DNA of 64,000 nucleotides from Spizellomyces punctatus DAOM BR117 (GCF_000182565.1 NW_015971542.1:1408873-1472872); one strand, 5' to 3'; positions 11,595-24,103 are shown, counted from the first letter of the stretch. The notes: generated by a model from the letters alone, not told the origin. Program-made: numbers and translations.

Positions 11595-12907
11595 ATGTCC
11601 TCCAAACATGTGCGTATTCGTTTCCTTCGGGGACAATATGTGAATGGGACACTGATGTAAACTTGTGTAGAGCAATCACCGACAGCCACTATATCAGACG
11701 GAGATTCAGCAGGTGGGTGACTGGCCTTCCCGCCTTCAGAGCCACAGGAGAGACCGTCTCAATTTCTTGTACAGATGATGTATGTTTTTGGAGAAGTCAC
11801 CGAGCCGCTTGAGGAAACGACGTTGTTAATTGAGGAGATTGTGCGATCGCAAATGATTGAAATTGTCCGTCAATGCTTTGGCAAGGGTCCTTTTACGTGC
11901 ACTCGGAAACTGATATCTGATGCATTCTAGATAGTACGAGCTGTGCAGCAAGCAGCAAAGCGCAATTCTCGGTTCCTCATTGCTGAAGATTTGATATTCT
12001 TGATTCGCCACGATCGCCAAAAAGTCAATACCCTCCGAACATTTCTTACATACAAGGACGCCCAAAAGTCTGCCAAGAAGAACCCTGCTCCTGTGGAACA
12101 GATTGCGGATGATGAGGGGTTGGACGACTCTGGAGGAAGTAAGGGTCTCACAGTTTGTCGGAGTGCTGGTCGATAAGTTGTTCACTGGTGATGGTATTGC
12201 TTCCTTTAAGCCGGCATGGTGCGGAAGAAAATCAAGTTCTCCTGGGACATAATAAATCACTACAGCTCTGTGCTTGAAGATGACGATGACGACATTGTAG
12301 ATGAAGATGAGCAGCAGGCGTACGAATACCAAATTGCGCGTTTAAAGGTAGGCGCAGACTCTTTCATTTGCTTATTGAAGATTTTGCTTTGATTAATGTT
12401 GCGTGTGTCTCTTCCAGACAGCTGACGAGGTCACCCGCACAATGACAAAGGAAGAATACATGTATTATTCAGAATGTCGGCAAGCATCTTTTACATATAA
12501 AAAATTGGCGCGGTTTCGAAAATGGTGTGAAATGGGAACGTGAGTAGCCAGTCCCTTGTAAACCAATGTGCATCAGCACTAACAGTACTTTTAGATACTA
12601 TGAAAACAAACCCATTGCAGAAGTCATAGACATTCTTGGCTTCCTCGCATATGAAATGGTATCAAAGCTAACGGAAACTGGACTCAAAATCAAAAAAGAA
12701 TGGGACGAACGAAAAATGGATGAAAAGGAAAAAGCGAAGCGAGTTCAGGAGAAGAAGAATGTAGGGTTGTTTGCAAAGCCTACACATGAGCAGAAGCCCT
12801 TGCATCCTGTACATATTCACGAGGCATTTCGACGACTCCAGAAAATGTCGCAACCGATGAGTAACTTTAGAGGTGGATTAGTACGAACGAATTTGGCGCT
12901 TATATAG
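11595..12907 (+). CDS. SPT3: SAGA subunit SPT3
   Basis: Histone-fold subunit of the SAGA coactivator that helps TBP recruitment. Exons join in phase: 11595-11609, 11671-11712, 11775-11874, 11931-12138, 12211-12347, 12418-12539 and 12595-12907. The first histone fold reads QTEIQQ then [18 protein letters not shown] and [13 protein letters not shown], followed by [18 protein letters not shown]. The second includes [20 protein letters not shown], then RQASFTYKK, then [20 protein letters not shown]. These match yeast Spt3 block by block. The first exon (five codons, MSSKH, GTGCGT donor, CTGAT branch-like site) is inferred; the rest is firm. It is divergent from the acyltransferase (236 bp) and convergent with HSP78 (106 bp). 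Confidence 0.94.
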
Positions 12908-13013
12908 ATAGAGTTGCATGCATGAAATTAATATTTTTGTATATACAAGCAGGCCGCATTGCAGGCAATACACTCGCTGCCACATGCGCCTAAAGTGTCT
13001 AACGTCTAGATCC

Positions 13014-16000
13014 TCAGGAGAGTTGAGGTTCGTGGTTCTTCTCCACGACCAGGACCGGTTCTCCACGATCGTTTGGCTGCACTCTGATCTTCACCGTTTC
13101 TCCGTCCCGTATCGAACCCTCTATGATAGTCCAATGGAAATGTGTTCATCAGTGTCAACCATAGAGTAGGAACGTGGGTACGTACCGATAAGTGCGTCCG
13201 CCAATGAATTCAGAAGATGCTTTTGGATGACTCTGTTCAGAGGACGTGCACCTAGACGGATATAGAAGTGAGCAAGCAGACCTGAAGAGACATGTAATAG
13301 ATAGGTATCAGAATTGGCTTACCGTATATGGGATCATAGCCGGCATCAGCCAACCATTGCTAAAAGACGTTGAGAAGAATTAGCCACACAAACACCTGCA
13401 ACAAACACAGTAGGGGCCTCACCTTTGCCTCGTCATCCACATCCAGCTTAAGGTGATGATCCTGTACACGTTTCTGCACATCGCGTAAACGGACATCAAC
13501 GATTTGTCGGATCATTTCCCTCGAAAGACGGTTGAAAATGACTTGTTCATCGATTCTGGTTCACGTCCCGGCAGAATGAGAATGCGTGATGACGAAGAGA
13601 CCAAAAACAAGTACACCTACCGGTTGACAAACTCTGGTGGGAAATATCCACGCACCTAGGCATTACAAGTTTTTAGCAAGAAGATTTCATATATATACGA
13701 GGAGAACGTGGCGTTACACACAGCATTCAACACCTCCTCTTTCGCGTAAGGTGTGAGTGGTCCTTCAGGTTGCATGGTTAAAATATCAGCACCTGTTCAT
13801 TCTAATGGTTAACCGTGGCAAGATGGATTTTGCAGAGAGACAAAGAAAATACCCAAGTTGGAGGTCATGATTATGATAGTGTTACGGAAGTCCACTTTAT
13901 GTCCGTGTGAGTCCGTAAGCACTCCGTCATCGAGAACTTTGGAATGCAGCAACACAGTTAGGGGGATCGGCGTGATGCTTCAAACATATTGGTATCGCAC
14001 CTTGCAACAAGAGGTTGGTCACATCTCGATGGGCTTTTTCAATTTCGTCCAGCAGGACCACAGAGTATGGCTACAGAGTGGATTAACTGCTGCAAACATA
14101 CATAAAATAATATCAAGCGAGGAACCGTGAAAATACCTTCCGTCGAACCGCTTCTGTGAGCTCACCACCTTCCTCAAACCCAATATATCTTGATTGCTCA
14201 AAGTGAGACATTTGCATCAGTTGCTAAACTCATCCTCAAAGCATACCCTGGTGGTGCCCCAATCAGGCGGGAAACAGAGAACTACAGCCAACGATGAGTT
14301 TCATTTGCGCGGCCAGCAGAACTTTTTTTTGGTACCTTTTCCATGTACTCGCTCATATCGATGCGAACAATGGCGTGCTCCGTGTCAAATAAAAACTCGG
14401 CAAGTGCTTTACATAGCTCGGTCTGGAATACATGTCACGTCAAGCTCACATATTCGGCGCCCTATCCCATAAGCCAATCTAACCTTGCCAACACCGGTGG
14501 GACCTAAATGAAATTCAAATTAGCATCTGATTAGGGCAAAAATCAACACAAATTCCTACCCAAAAACATGAAGGATGCGACGGGCCGAGTTTGTGACTGC
14601 AGGCCTGCGCGACTCAATCTGCACCGCGCATGTTAAAAAGAGCGCATTGTACACAATTATAAACGATATTTGTGGGGCCTACCTAACTGCTTCCGTGACA
14701 GCATGAATGGCCTCATCTTGTCCAATGACTCGCTTTCGCAGTACATCTGCCATCTGGAGAGATTGAAAACGGTTACATCGTGGCTATACTTTGTGGAATG
14801 AAGCGGTAGCATACACGCAGAAGCTTCTCCCTCTCGCCACGTAGTAAATTCTGAAGGATCAAAAGTAAGTACGTTGGGACCGTCCGTTTTATCTAACGAC
14901 CCTTCCGTCAGACGCGCACCTGTACGGGAATACCCGTTCGTTTCGATACGACGCGTGCAATGTCATTCGCAGTTACGCGTTCATGGATGAGTCTTTCAGG
15001 TCCTTCCATCTCTTCACTATGAGCAAAAGTTTATGAGCAGGAGCATAATTCTGGCACGATGCTAAGGCTACATACGTGTCTTCTGGCAGCTCCCTTTCAA
15101 GCTTCGGAATGACTTCATACAAAAGCTGACTCGCTCGGCCAAGATCTCCGCGCCGCTGAGCCATTTCAAACTCCATGCGGGCTTGCTCCAATCGCTGTTT
15201 CAGTTGCTTGATATGCTCAATTCGCTGCCTGTGCATAGCGCAAATTATAGCCATTGTCCTGATAGGAGCCCATGGTGCGCACCAGATTACCTCTCCTGCT
15301 GCCAGATCTTCGTCAGCTCTTTTTCCTGATGTCTCTTTTCCTCGAGTTCCTTCTCCAGTTTTTGCCGCCGCTCTCTTGACCCCGCATCCGTTTCCTTTAC
15401 AATGTGATATCAACTTATTGTTATGCACCATCATCGCAAAGTGTCATCTACCTTCCGCAAAGACTCAAGCTCAATCTCAATTGTCAAAATCTGACGTTCC
15501 AACTTTTCGAGTGCTTCGGGTTTACTTTCTTGAGCCAACCGCAACGATGCACATGCTTCATCAACCAGATCGATAGCTGAATCTGGCAGGAAGCGATCTG
15601 TGATGTAGCGATGAGCGTGTTGCGCTGCTGCTACCAGGGCGCTATCCGCAATGCGGACACCGTGATGTACTTCATAACGCTCCTTCACTGTAAAATAGAC
15701 CATGAATAACAAGTATGTCATGGGAGATTCATATGATGCGAATTTGCTTACACCCGCGGAGAATCGAAATTGTGGCCTCAGGACTTGGCTCTTCCACGAG
15801 CACGGACTGAAATCGGCGGGCAAGAGCGGGATCCTGGCAAGAGTGTCAAGTTCAGCCGATGCTTCATGCGTATGTGCCAAACGATGTACCTTTTCGATGT
15901 ACTTGCGGTACTCGTCAATGGTGGTTGCACCACAGCAGCGTAAGGTCCCTCTCGCCAAGGCAGGCTTTAACATATTGCTTGCATCCATTCCTCCTTCCGA

Positions 16001-17116
16001 TTTGCCCAACCCAAATAATGTATGAAGTTCTGGTAGGGCTCATTAGATATGGGCTCGACCACTTAAAAATATATCATTGGGTACCATCGATGAATAAGAT
16101 GAGCTTTCCCTCTTCTTCTTGTACGTCGCGAAGAACTGCCTTCAAGCGGTCTTCGAACTCGCCTCTATTCAATAGTCAGTTAGTAGACTTGGTCGTAATC
16201 ATCTATCATAAGCAGTATCCCAAGAAACTTTACCGGAACTTTGTCCCAGCGACCAGAGCTCCTAAATCTAGCGCAATCACTCGTTTATTTCTCATACTGT
16301 CCGGACTACTCTTTGAATCAGTATAATGCCTTGCTGTGATGCAAAGTGAAATACCGGGGACGCACACTTCTCCCTTTTCAATTCTTTGGGCCAGACCCTC
16401 AATGATGGCAGTCTTCCCAACGCCGGCCTCACCTATGAGGCATGGATTGTTTTTTGTTCGGCGGCAAAGTCTGAATTGAAGACATATCTCATGAGAGATG
16501 CAGTACTAGAGAATACCAGATTTTACCAATACCGACACTTGAATTGTGCGCCTAATTTCCTCATCTGGATAATTTAAGACGCGAGGAATATATCAAAGTT
16601 CAGTAGTCTGTGTATTATGCTTTTGTGCTAGTTAAATGCATCATCAAACCTCGTCCGATGACAGGATCTAGCTTGCCGGCGGCAGCAAGTTCTGTCAAGT
16701 CGATACCAAATTGTTTGAGTGCTGCCCCTTTTTCAGGCGGAGGTGCATTTGCAGGGTTCATGCGCATTCCCGGAAAACCACCGCCGCCTCATTAAGGGAA
16801 ACATGAACAGACAGAGTATGCGTTAGCAATAGTGCCGCAAAAAAAAAAACGAGTTACAATGTCTTTATTTATCATTTTCAAAAAGTCTAACTGCTCTACT
16901 ATTCTGATATGCCTTGATCTAGAACATCTAGTTTCTAACGTTATCAGTCTACCTACCTGGTCCATTGACATAGTGTCGTGCAATGGACGGCGAGACAATC
17001 TTGTGACATGGACCCAAGGCAGATCGCGCCGGAATGACCGGAACACGACAGACCGCCGCCCGGACACCCGACACTACCCGTGGAGAAACCTTTAGCGAGC
17101 GACAAACCTTTAGCAT
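13014..17116 (-). CDS. HSP78: Mitochondrial ClpB disaggregase HSP78
   Basis: AAA+ Hsp104/ClpB-class disaggregase of the mitochondrial matrix. The first exon (17116-16957) starts [15 protein letters not shown] and is rich in Arg/Ser/Ala without acids, a typical presequence. After a glycine-rich linker the protein enters [20 protein letters not shown] and KLDPVIGR, the point where Hsp78 begins NBD1, so the ClpB N-domain is absent as in Hsp78. NBD1 Walker A is GEAGVGKT near 16420. NBD2 has LGPTGVGK near 14500, the Walker B region [12 protein letters not shown] near 14050, and [10 protein letters not shown] coiled-coil M-domain lies near 15200-15500. The C-terminus near 13200 reads [20 protein letters not shown] and ends at TGA 13016-13014. 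There are more than ten exons and I did not fix every boundary. It is divergent from trehalose phosphorylase. Confidence 0.94.
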
Positions 17117-17387
17117 GTCGTAGCGAATGGGAGATGAAGCAAAAGCAAGAAGACAAAACGTTTTGCTTTGAACGGAAACCGCGTGGAAGATGCGAGAAGA
17201 GCGACTGGGCAATGAGTCAGCCTTGGTCACGTCATCAATTGCACGTACGTCATCAGTTCCGTTGTCGTCTTGAGCCATAGCAAAGCCTGAAGGGGCCATC
17301 TGGCCGCTGCGTTTGCTTTCGCTGCCTTTAAAAAGAATACGACGTTATAGACGATAGTCTACAGCCTTGCAATTCACATACATGTAA
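17117..17387. promoter_or_regulatory. Shared divergent promoter, HSP78 / trehalose phosphorylase
   Basis: 271 bp between two divergent stress-type genes. A 9-bp unit, ACGTCATCA (reverse TGATGACGT), occurs twice, at 17229-17237 and 17247-17255, exactly 18 bp apart. The TGACGT core is the half-site bound by ATF/CREB-type bZIP factors. GAA triplets at 17170, 17175, 17186 and 17196 partly fit a step-type heat-shock element (about 10-bp period) but lack inverted TTC units. Regulation by these sites is inference. Confidence 0.5.
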
Positions 17388-20300
17388 ATGGCTACTGCTG
17401 ACTCATTCCCGAGAGATCTCGCCGACCACCCTGCTCCGCCGCCGCCCGTGCCTAGGCGCCGAGCTCTGTCGATTAGCGGGACTTCTAGAACTCCAGGAAA
17501 AGCCGCCCCTCCACAAGGTGTCTATGTCGGAATAGAAATAGAGGCCCGCGGTCCCCGACCTGCCTTTTGTGTTTATGTACATGATGGATTCTACGAAGTG
17601 GACTTTACAACCCAATTCATGGAGTCTGGGTCCGATGGTGCGTTTTCGGAAGCGCCAGAAAATGAGGTGGCTAAGATAGACGAAGACGATCAGAATGATC
17701 TCGACAAGCAAAACACAAAGGAAAGCGGACAAGCTGGCACTCAACAACGGCGCTCACCTCCGCCTTCCAGTGATTCGGAGGCTCCGCAAAGCATTGACGG
17801 TGACCACCTTCGTAATATGGAAGACGCTATCATCATATGGTTGCGTGAATATGCCAAGTCACACCGCTACAAAATTCATGCGGCTGGTATTGGTGTGGCA
17901 GCTGGACAGGACGTCTGCGTTGGATATGGTGACATGTACCTCAGAAATCATGATGAAGACTCGGATTCTGGCAGCCTTAGGTTACCTGCACGTCTGTGGT
18001 TTGAGCTGGATATCCTTCCAATTGTTGTGGAAACCAAGGGATTCACTCTGGATGAGCGTGCATGTTCGGCTGCGCGCAAAGCTGAGCTCGCTCTTAACCC
18101 GCACATTGCTGGAAACATACCTCGCATCTGCTGCGGCTACAGACATGAGGTTAGTCGGCCCTTCACTGTTCGTTGATCCTTGATGGCAACTGAATCCTTG
18201 AACCTTTCTGTTATGCTAATAGGTGGAAGTTGACGCCAACGGAAGGTTGGCGTGCATAAAATCAATCTGCGTTGTATATATTGAGATTTGTATTTATATC
18301 GTATCTCAGAATTCATCTTGCAGATAGCATTGATTATGAGAGGACTGTAACTCCCGAAACATGGGACATCTTCACCAAGTTGGTCGAGGTAGGCCTTACA
18401 AGATATTTTGGACACTATTGTACGCTCAAGCTTATCATTCTATTTTTTAACTGTTAGCTTACGCGAGATCGCTATATCCAGATATCTTTCTTCAACTCAA
18501 CTCCCCAAGGCGGAGGAGGTGAGTCTACTACTGCTTATTTGGATTTAATCGACAACTAATGACATATGCATCAATCATCTTAGTGGCTCTCATGAGGCAT
18601 GCACTGCTGCGGCTCTTTCGTTTGATGGGGGTGAATGTCAAGTGGTTTGTTATGAAGCCAAAGCCTGAAATCTTTGATATCACAAAGCGCAAGTTCCACA
18701 ATGTACTCCAGGGTGTCGCCCCGAAGGATGTTCATTTAACAGACGAGGATAAGAAAATGTTCGAAAGTGTACGTACCATGGCTTCGCTATTAGTGACTCA
18801 AAGCTCATAAAATTGACTTGCAGTGGGCAAGGGACAACGTACAGCGTTACTGGGCTGACGGTCCGATTGTGCAATCCGACGTTATCGTCATTGATGATCC
18901 TCAACGTTCGTAATTTATCATTTAAATTGATACGCTGTCTTGATTGACTAATTGCATAAGGCAGCATGCGGAATTATTCCCTACATTAAGCGGTTGAATC
19001 CCAGTTGCAAGATCATCTACCGGAGTCACATTGAAGGTAGAGACGAGCGTTTCCGTTTCTACGAAGCAGGAGCGCCTCGCTAATGGACTCTGTGATCTAG
19101 TAACTGCGGATCTTGCTGATAACCCGAGTACCGAACAGCACCACGTTTGGTCGTATCTTTGGAAATTTATCCGCCATGCGGACGTTTTTATTTCTCATCC
19201 TGTAGGTTTGAGAGATAATGCAGCTTATTGCTTGCATGACTCTGTGGACTAATGCTTCTTACACAGGTGGCAAACTTTGTTCCGTCGTGCGTGCCAAAAG
19301 ATCGCCTCGTCATGATGCCAGCGTCAACTGATCCCATAGATGGGCTCAACAAGGAATTGGATTCGGAAGCGATGTATTACTATCAAGCCATTTTTAACCG
19401 TATTAGCCTTGACACGACTGGGAAAATGGTTGACTTTGCAAATAGACCTTATGTTGCACAAATTTGCCGATTCGATCCTAGTAAAGGTATGCTTTTTTGC
19501 TGATCTTAAAAGACCGCTTGTTTATGATCATTACTGCTTTGAATTAGGCATTCCACACCTACTCAAAGCGTACAAACTGTTGCGACAGCGGTTGCGTGAT
19601 AATAATGTTCCTATTGAGGACACGCCGCAGTTAGTCGTTGCCGGACACGGAAGTATCGATGATCCGGATGGAAATGTAGTGTTTGAGCAAGTTTTGGAGA
19701 TTCTGGGGCAGGAAGAGTATGCGTGGATTGCGGACGACATTATTGCAGCGCGGTCGGTATTACATGGTCCGTGACGCGCATATCTGGAGACTTACCTGCC
19801 TTTTGTAGTTTGCCGCCCTCTGATCAGTTGTTGAATGCTTTACTCCGTGGCGCCCATGTGGCCCTCCAATTGTCTACTCGCGAAGGTGAAGTCGCGTATT
19901 TTCTTAGTAACGCAAATCATTTCTGACCCAAAGCTGAATGATGTGACAGGTTTTGAGATCAAGGTAACTGAAGCGCTCGCCAAAGGTGTGCCGGTCATTG
20001 CATATAAGGCTGGCGGTATCCCGCATCAAATACAGCACGGTCGTACGGGCTTCCTCGTGGAAGTTGGGGACATTGAACAAGTGGTTCAACATCTCTACAA
20101 TCTTATCACCGATGCCAAGCTCCATACCAGAATGTCAAGGGCTGCGGCAGACTTTGTTTCTGAAGAATACTTTACAGTATGTAATCTACGAAAGGAATGC
20201 CCCATTTTGAGGTCCTGATTGACTGAGTCACTGTCTAGGTTTTTCAAGCAATAAACTGGCTCTGGCTTCTCAACGCGGTGCACTCGGGTCGCTTCAGTAA

Positions 20301-20676
20301 CGAAAACCCTGCGCCAGATACAGCAACAATTGAGAAGGAAAAGGATCGAGCCCTGCATGAGGCAGCGACTGGTCGGAACGGGAAGATGATGAAATCTTCT
20401 GATGGGGATGTTGACGGACTGCGGTGCACATCCTCACCTCCACCGACGGATGAGCAGGAAGAGGAAGATCGGCGTATCGAAGAAGCCTTTGAGCAACAGC
20501 GCCAGACATTGGCCGGTGGTGGCCGGTGGGTTAAGGTAAATGTCAGGGAACATTATTTATTTTTGAAGCAGGAAAATTTAATATCTTTTGTGTTAAAGGA
20601 ACTGTGGCAAAGAGAATATCCCAGAGCAGGCAAGCCAAGGAAGAAGAAGAGCAAAAGGCAGGATACCGAACAGTAA
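17388..20676 (+). CDS. Trehalose phosphorylase (GT4, CCG-9 type)
   Basis: Retaining trehalose phosphorylase (trehalose + phosphate to glucose 1-phosphate + glucose), the family of basidiomycete TP and Neurospora CCG-9. The first exon (17388-18149) has a disordered start, then the family-specific N-domain with LWFELDILPIVVETKGFTLD. Later exons show NSTPQGGGVALMRHALLRLF, the donor-site glycine loop of GT4 enzymes, then VIVIDDPQ and IIPYIKRLNP. NFVPSCVPKDRLVMMPASTD and GLNKELDSEAMYYY follow, then YVAQICRFDPSKGIPHLLKA. The C-terminal Rossmann domain has LQLSTREGFEIKVTEALAKG then VPVIAYKAGGIPHQIQHG, with the E-x7-E element of retaining GT-B enzymes. The C-terminus is a charged extension ending KKKSKRQDTEQ. 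There are about ten exons. It may mobilise trehalose reserves during stress or germination. Confidence 0.9.
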
Positions 20677-20935
20677 ACATAAAGCCTCCATTTGTACAGT
20701 CTCCCATAGATATCACATCATCTTGTAAGAGTCAGCATAGTAAGAGTCAAGTTATAGTCATATCTAGAAACTTGGGCAATATATGAGTATCGGCTCAAGG
20801 TCCGGAAGTATATATTTCAACAAAAATGCGGGTCGCGAGAACAATTATACAAGATTCGAAAATATGGGTGAAAAGGGGGCCAATCGATATACACTCTTAC
20901 GATATAGGCGAATAAGGGGAGATCGCTCTGGGGTA

Positions 20936-21696
20936 TCAATATTCTTCAGCAGCACGGGCGGGAACGCGCATAGCGTTCATGTACGTTTTCCAAATCATAT
21001 AATCCGGTTCACCTGCCATGACAATGATTTTCGGTGCCTGGCGGGGCTTCTTATTCATGGAAGGATTCATTCCAAACCTGTATGAAACGATGAAATACTG
21101 AATCTTGTTCCGCATTTTCCGCGCCGATGAACGGATCAGACTGTTCTCGTACCTCTTGAACATGAGCTTCTTGTTTACGGCATCTAGCTCCAATTTTTCG
21201 CCATCACCGTGAATACATCGAGGAATAAAGTTGTTGATCTCGCCATTCTCCACAGCGGTTTCTACTTCGATCGTATAGTCAACTCCATCTAGTCGACAAG
21301 AACAAACCAACTGTTGGTTTCCTTTAATCGGCTTTGGCTCCGAAGAATCCCGACTAAGATTGATACACACTGCAGCTGTATTCAAACTTTTCTCCTTCGT
21401 TCAAGGATAGGCAATCCATTTTGGTCATCTTTCCTTTTTTCGGCTTTGTCTCTCCTTGCTTGTATTCGTAAGTCTGACGCAAAGGGTATTAGAGTGGCAG
21501 TACTAAGAAAAACGAATGGAAAACGCTTGAATCCCACCCTTTTCTCAATAGTAGCATCCTGAATGCCTGGCGCAAACGCAATTTGAATGACGCGGTGCAA
21601 ATTCCAGAAACTGAAGGACTTTGGGATAACCACAGTGCGGCTTCCTTGCGGGGCATTAACGCGCAATTGGAGAATAGGACCGCGAGGTTTGGCCAT
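20936..21696 (-). CDS. Plasmid pRiA4b ORF-3-like domain protein
   Basis: Three exons join exactly in phase: 21696-21538, 21473-21371 and 21288-20936, giving about 204 residues. The fold of the pRiA4 ORF3-like family is suggested by three blocks. These are QLRVNAPQGSRTVVIPKSFS then WNLHRVIQIAFAPG (family: QLRVxLxxxxPxxxRxVxVP, LHxVIQxAF); LSLNEGEKFEYSCNGVDYTI then EVET (family: GxxFxYxYDFGDxWxHxIxVE); and NFIPRCIHGDGE (family: YPRCLxGxGACPPEDxGG). The usual CPPED-GG finish is missing and is replaced by a basic segment of about 80 residues (KKLMFKRYENSLIRSSARKM...). Upstream in-frame codons to 21861 could extend the N-terminus. The function of the family is unknown. It is common on bacterial plasmids and transposons and has scattered fungal members. 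Confidence 0.68.
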
Positions 21697-22399
21697 TTTT
21701 CCAACGCAAGAATGCTGGGCTTGACGCCTGATACTGACGAATGCAATGAAAAACGCCTTGCTTTCTGGGTGTTCAAATGGTTGATGCTGGGGATGATGTC
21801 GCTTCAACAAAAGGGGCTCCCAAAATGACGACGAGGCGCGACACGGCCTTGGAAAGATCATTTTATCCTTTTTAGGTTATATTGCTTTGTCATCAGTGGA
21901 CTCGGTTTGTTGCCATGGTTTTCCTGTTCATCCATCGTTAAATTGTTTACAATCCTGTATCTGTCGGTGACGATACCGCTCAAGACTATCACTTTTTTAA
22001 CTGCCAAAGCAGGTTCATTTCGGCAGCTCAAACTCTTGGGTTTACAACCGACTGCCAAAAACGCTATTGCATAGCAGAATCTGACCTAATGTGGTGCGAG
22101 GCATTGTTGCTCACCCACGTACCCTTGTTGGCAACTAGCCTTCTTTACAAATTGTGCACCCCTGTGCGTTCTAGAGGTTTTCGTAGCATTTGAATAATCA
22201 TATTCGCAAGTCCCAACCAGTGTATCAAGAACTTTTGGACTTTAGCGTGCATCGTCTTGTCAATGAGTTTGTAGTTGCGGGCTCGCAATGTATCCTCTTT
22301 GGGTTAAATGGTTCTGTTATTGCATCAAGTTTTGTTGGCATAGCAACGGTTAGCACACATGATTGACGATTGCTAAGTTATTTGGACTGAGAATTGACG
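21697..22399. other. Divergent intergenic region
   Basis: About 700 bp between the pRiA4-like gene (-) and the TraB gene (+). The 5' part stays open in frame with the pRiA4-like protein to 21861. The remainder shows no coding signal on either strand and no obvious motif. Confidence 0.35.
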
Positions 22400-23857
22400 A
22401 TGCGGTATAATGTGCGATGGAGACTTTGCGGTCTCGTCCAGCAAAGACGAGCACGTCCGACGGGTTTTCCTGTCGCTGCGAGCAAGGTTCGACTCTTTTC
22501 AGGTCGACCACATGAACACATTGATACGTCGCACCCATCCTACAACCATAGCAATGCCGAGTGGACAGTCTTAGCCTTGGACCATCCTCTGACCCACGCA
22601 CAGACGGGAGTCAAAATTCACCTTGTCGGCATCCACCACAATTCTCCTGCGTCTCTAGAGAGAGTGGAGTATGTTATGGACCAAGTAACGCCGGCCGCAG
22701 TGTGCTTGGAAATCGACGCTGACCGCTTGAAGAGCTATTCGGCAAAGGCCGAAGTCGTTCTAGGAAGATACAAGAGCCAACATAGCGGAGCATCGATCAG
22801 TCCACTATCCCCAGAGGATCTAGCTAACCGTGCTCCATTATCGTCGTCCCGGCTCAGCGGCGTGCGCACGGTCCTGTCCCCGACGTCTGGCGGCACAGGC
22901 AGCTCTCCCGCATTATCACTAACGGAACACGATCACGAAACCCTCACGCGCCTCGGGATTGATCCGGCGCTACACTTATCCCCCACCCACCTCCACTACG
23001 GCCTTGAAATTGGTGTAGCGGTGCGGTCCGCTCACACTCACAACGCTGTCATCCGCTCGATAGATATTCATCCAGACATTCTCCGTTCTGATCCATCACA
23101 TTCAACCCTCATCAATGACCTCATAAGAAGGTTCCGTCTCCTGCCACCTCCAATACGTGGCACCTCCATGCTGGGCCGCGGTTTGTTTTGGCTCATAACA
23201 CGACTATCTTTCGGAGTCAAACGGGACGTGGCAAAAGAAGCTCAGGCTGACGTTTGCAGCGTCAAAGATCATGCTACATACCTACGATGCTGGAAAACTT
23301 TCCATCCGAATGCTTACTTTTGGTGGCTGGAGGTTCGAAATGCCGGAATGGTGAACGGAATTCGAACATGTGTGCGAGATGTCGCTGAAAGTGCTGGTTT
23401 GCTTTCTGCCACTGACAAGAGCCATGCAAAGGAGCCACCGGCCATAGTGGTAGTGGTCGGAAAGAGTCACGTATTTGGAATTGCAGAGATGTGGGCAGAT
23501 AAAGTTGAGCAAGAAAAGTTTCCATTGATAAAAGATGGCATGGAAAGGAAGCTTGTTGGGGAGGAGGTGATTTTCCTTGATGAAATGATTGCTGATGCAA
23601 TGAAAGCCGAAGAAGAGGCTATAATGGCCGCAGAAGCGGTGCGGAATGGAAAGACGGATAGCGGAGCAGGAGCAGTGCGAATACTCGTACATGAGCGGGA
23701 GCAGACAGGCGGTAGTGAAGTGGCCGATACCCAGAAATCCGACGCGGATGAAGCCAGAACGGGCAAGAAACGACGATCAGGCCATGTTCCCGCTCCAGCT
23801 CCACCGCCTGTCCGACCTCCACCACGTCAACCGACAGGGATAAGATACGTGGATTAG
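22400..23857 (+). CDS. TraB-domain protein
   Basis: A 485-residue intronless gene. The TraB/PrgY domain begins with VKIHLVGIHHNSPASLERVE and AAVCLEIDADR, matching the family pattern VxLVGTAHxSxxSxxxVxxxI...PDxVxxELxxxR. It ends with AIVVVVGKSHVFGIAEMW, the second histidine-containing GxxHxxGI block. The first 35 residues are rich in Arg without acids (RWRLCGLVQQRRARPTGF), like a mitochondrial presequence. Animal TRABD proteins sit on the mitochondrial outer membrane, so mitochondrial association is plausible. A serine/glycine-rich insert of about 80 residues interrupts the domain, and the C-terminus is charged then proline-rich (PAPAPPPVRPPPRQP). The real ATG is at 22400. Its exact role is unknown to me. 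Confidence 0.85.
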   Translation: MRYNVRWRLCGLVQQRRARPTGFPVAASKVRLFSGRPHEHIDTSHPSYNHSNAEWTVLALDHPLTHAQTGVKIHLVGIHHNSPASLERVEYVMDQVTPAAVCLEIDADRLKSYSAKAEVVLGRYKSQHSGASISPLSPEDLANRAPLSSSRLSGVRTVLSPTSGGTGSSPALSLTEHDHETLTRLGIDPALHLSPTHLHYGLEIGVAVRSAHTHNAVIRSIDIHPDILRSDPSHSTLINDLIRRFRLLPPPIRGTSMLGRGLFWLITRLSFGVKRDVAKEAQADVCSVKDHATYLRCWKTFHPNAYFWWLEVRNAGMVNGIRTCVRDVAESAGLLSATDKSHAKEPPAIVVVVGKSHVFGIAEMWADKVEQEKFPLIKDGMERKLVGEEVIFLDEMIADAMKAEEEAIMAAEAVRNGKTDSGAGAVRILVHEREQTGGSEVADTQKSDADEARTGKKRRSGHVPAPAPPPVRPPPRQPTGIRYVD

Positions 23858-24103
23858 CATCCTACCGTTATTCTTGTATAATAGGTGTCAATGTAAACTA
23901 GAGCCGCGCGGATGCACGGTGCACGAAATAGACATTTTTAGACCAGATGAGCGAGCCCGGCTTTGGTTGATCGGGTTGATTACTAAGCATTCCCAGCCAC
24001 TTCCATATATTTATCACCCGATATTACAGAGAAATACGAGCCATTGGGCTGAGATGACTGTTGGTAAATTCCATCCTCCTTTAAGATCAACTGCGTTTGC
24101 GCT

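Noticed and set aside
17165..17200. Strong heat-shock element upstream of HSP78
   Set aside because: GAA triplets are present in a roughly 10-bp rhythm, but no inverted TTC units and irregular spacing; noted only as weak.
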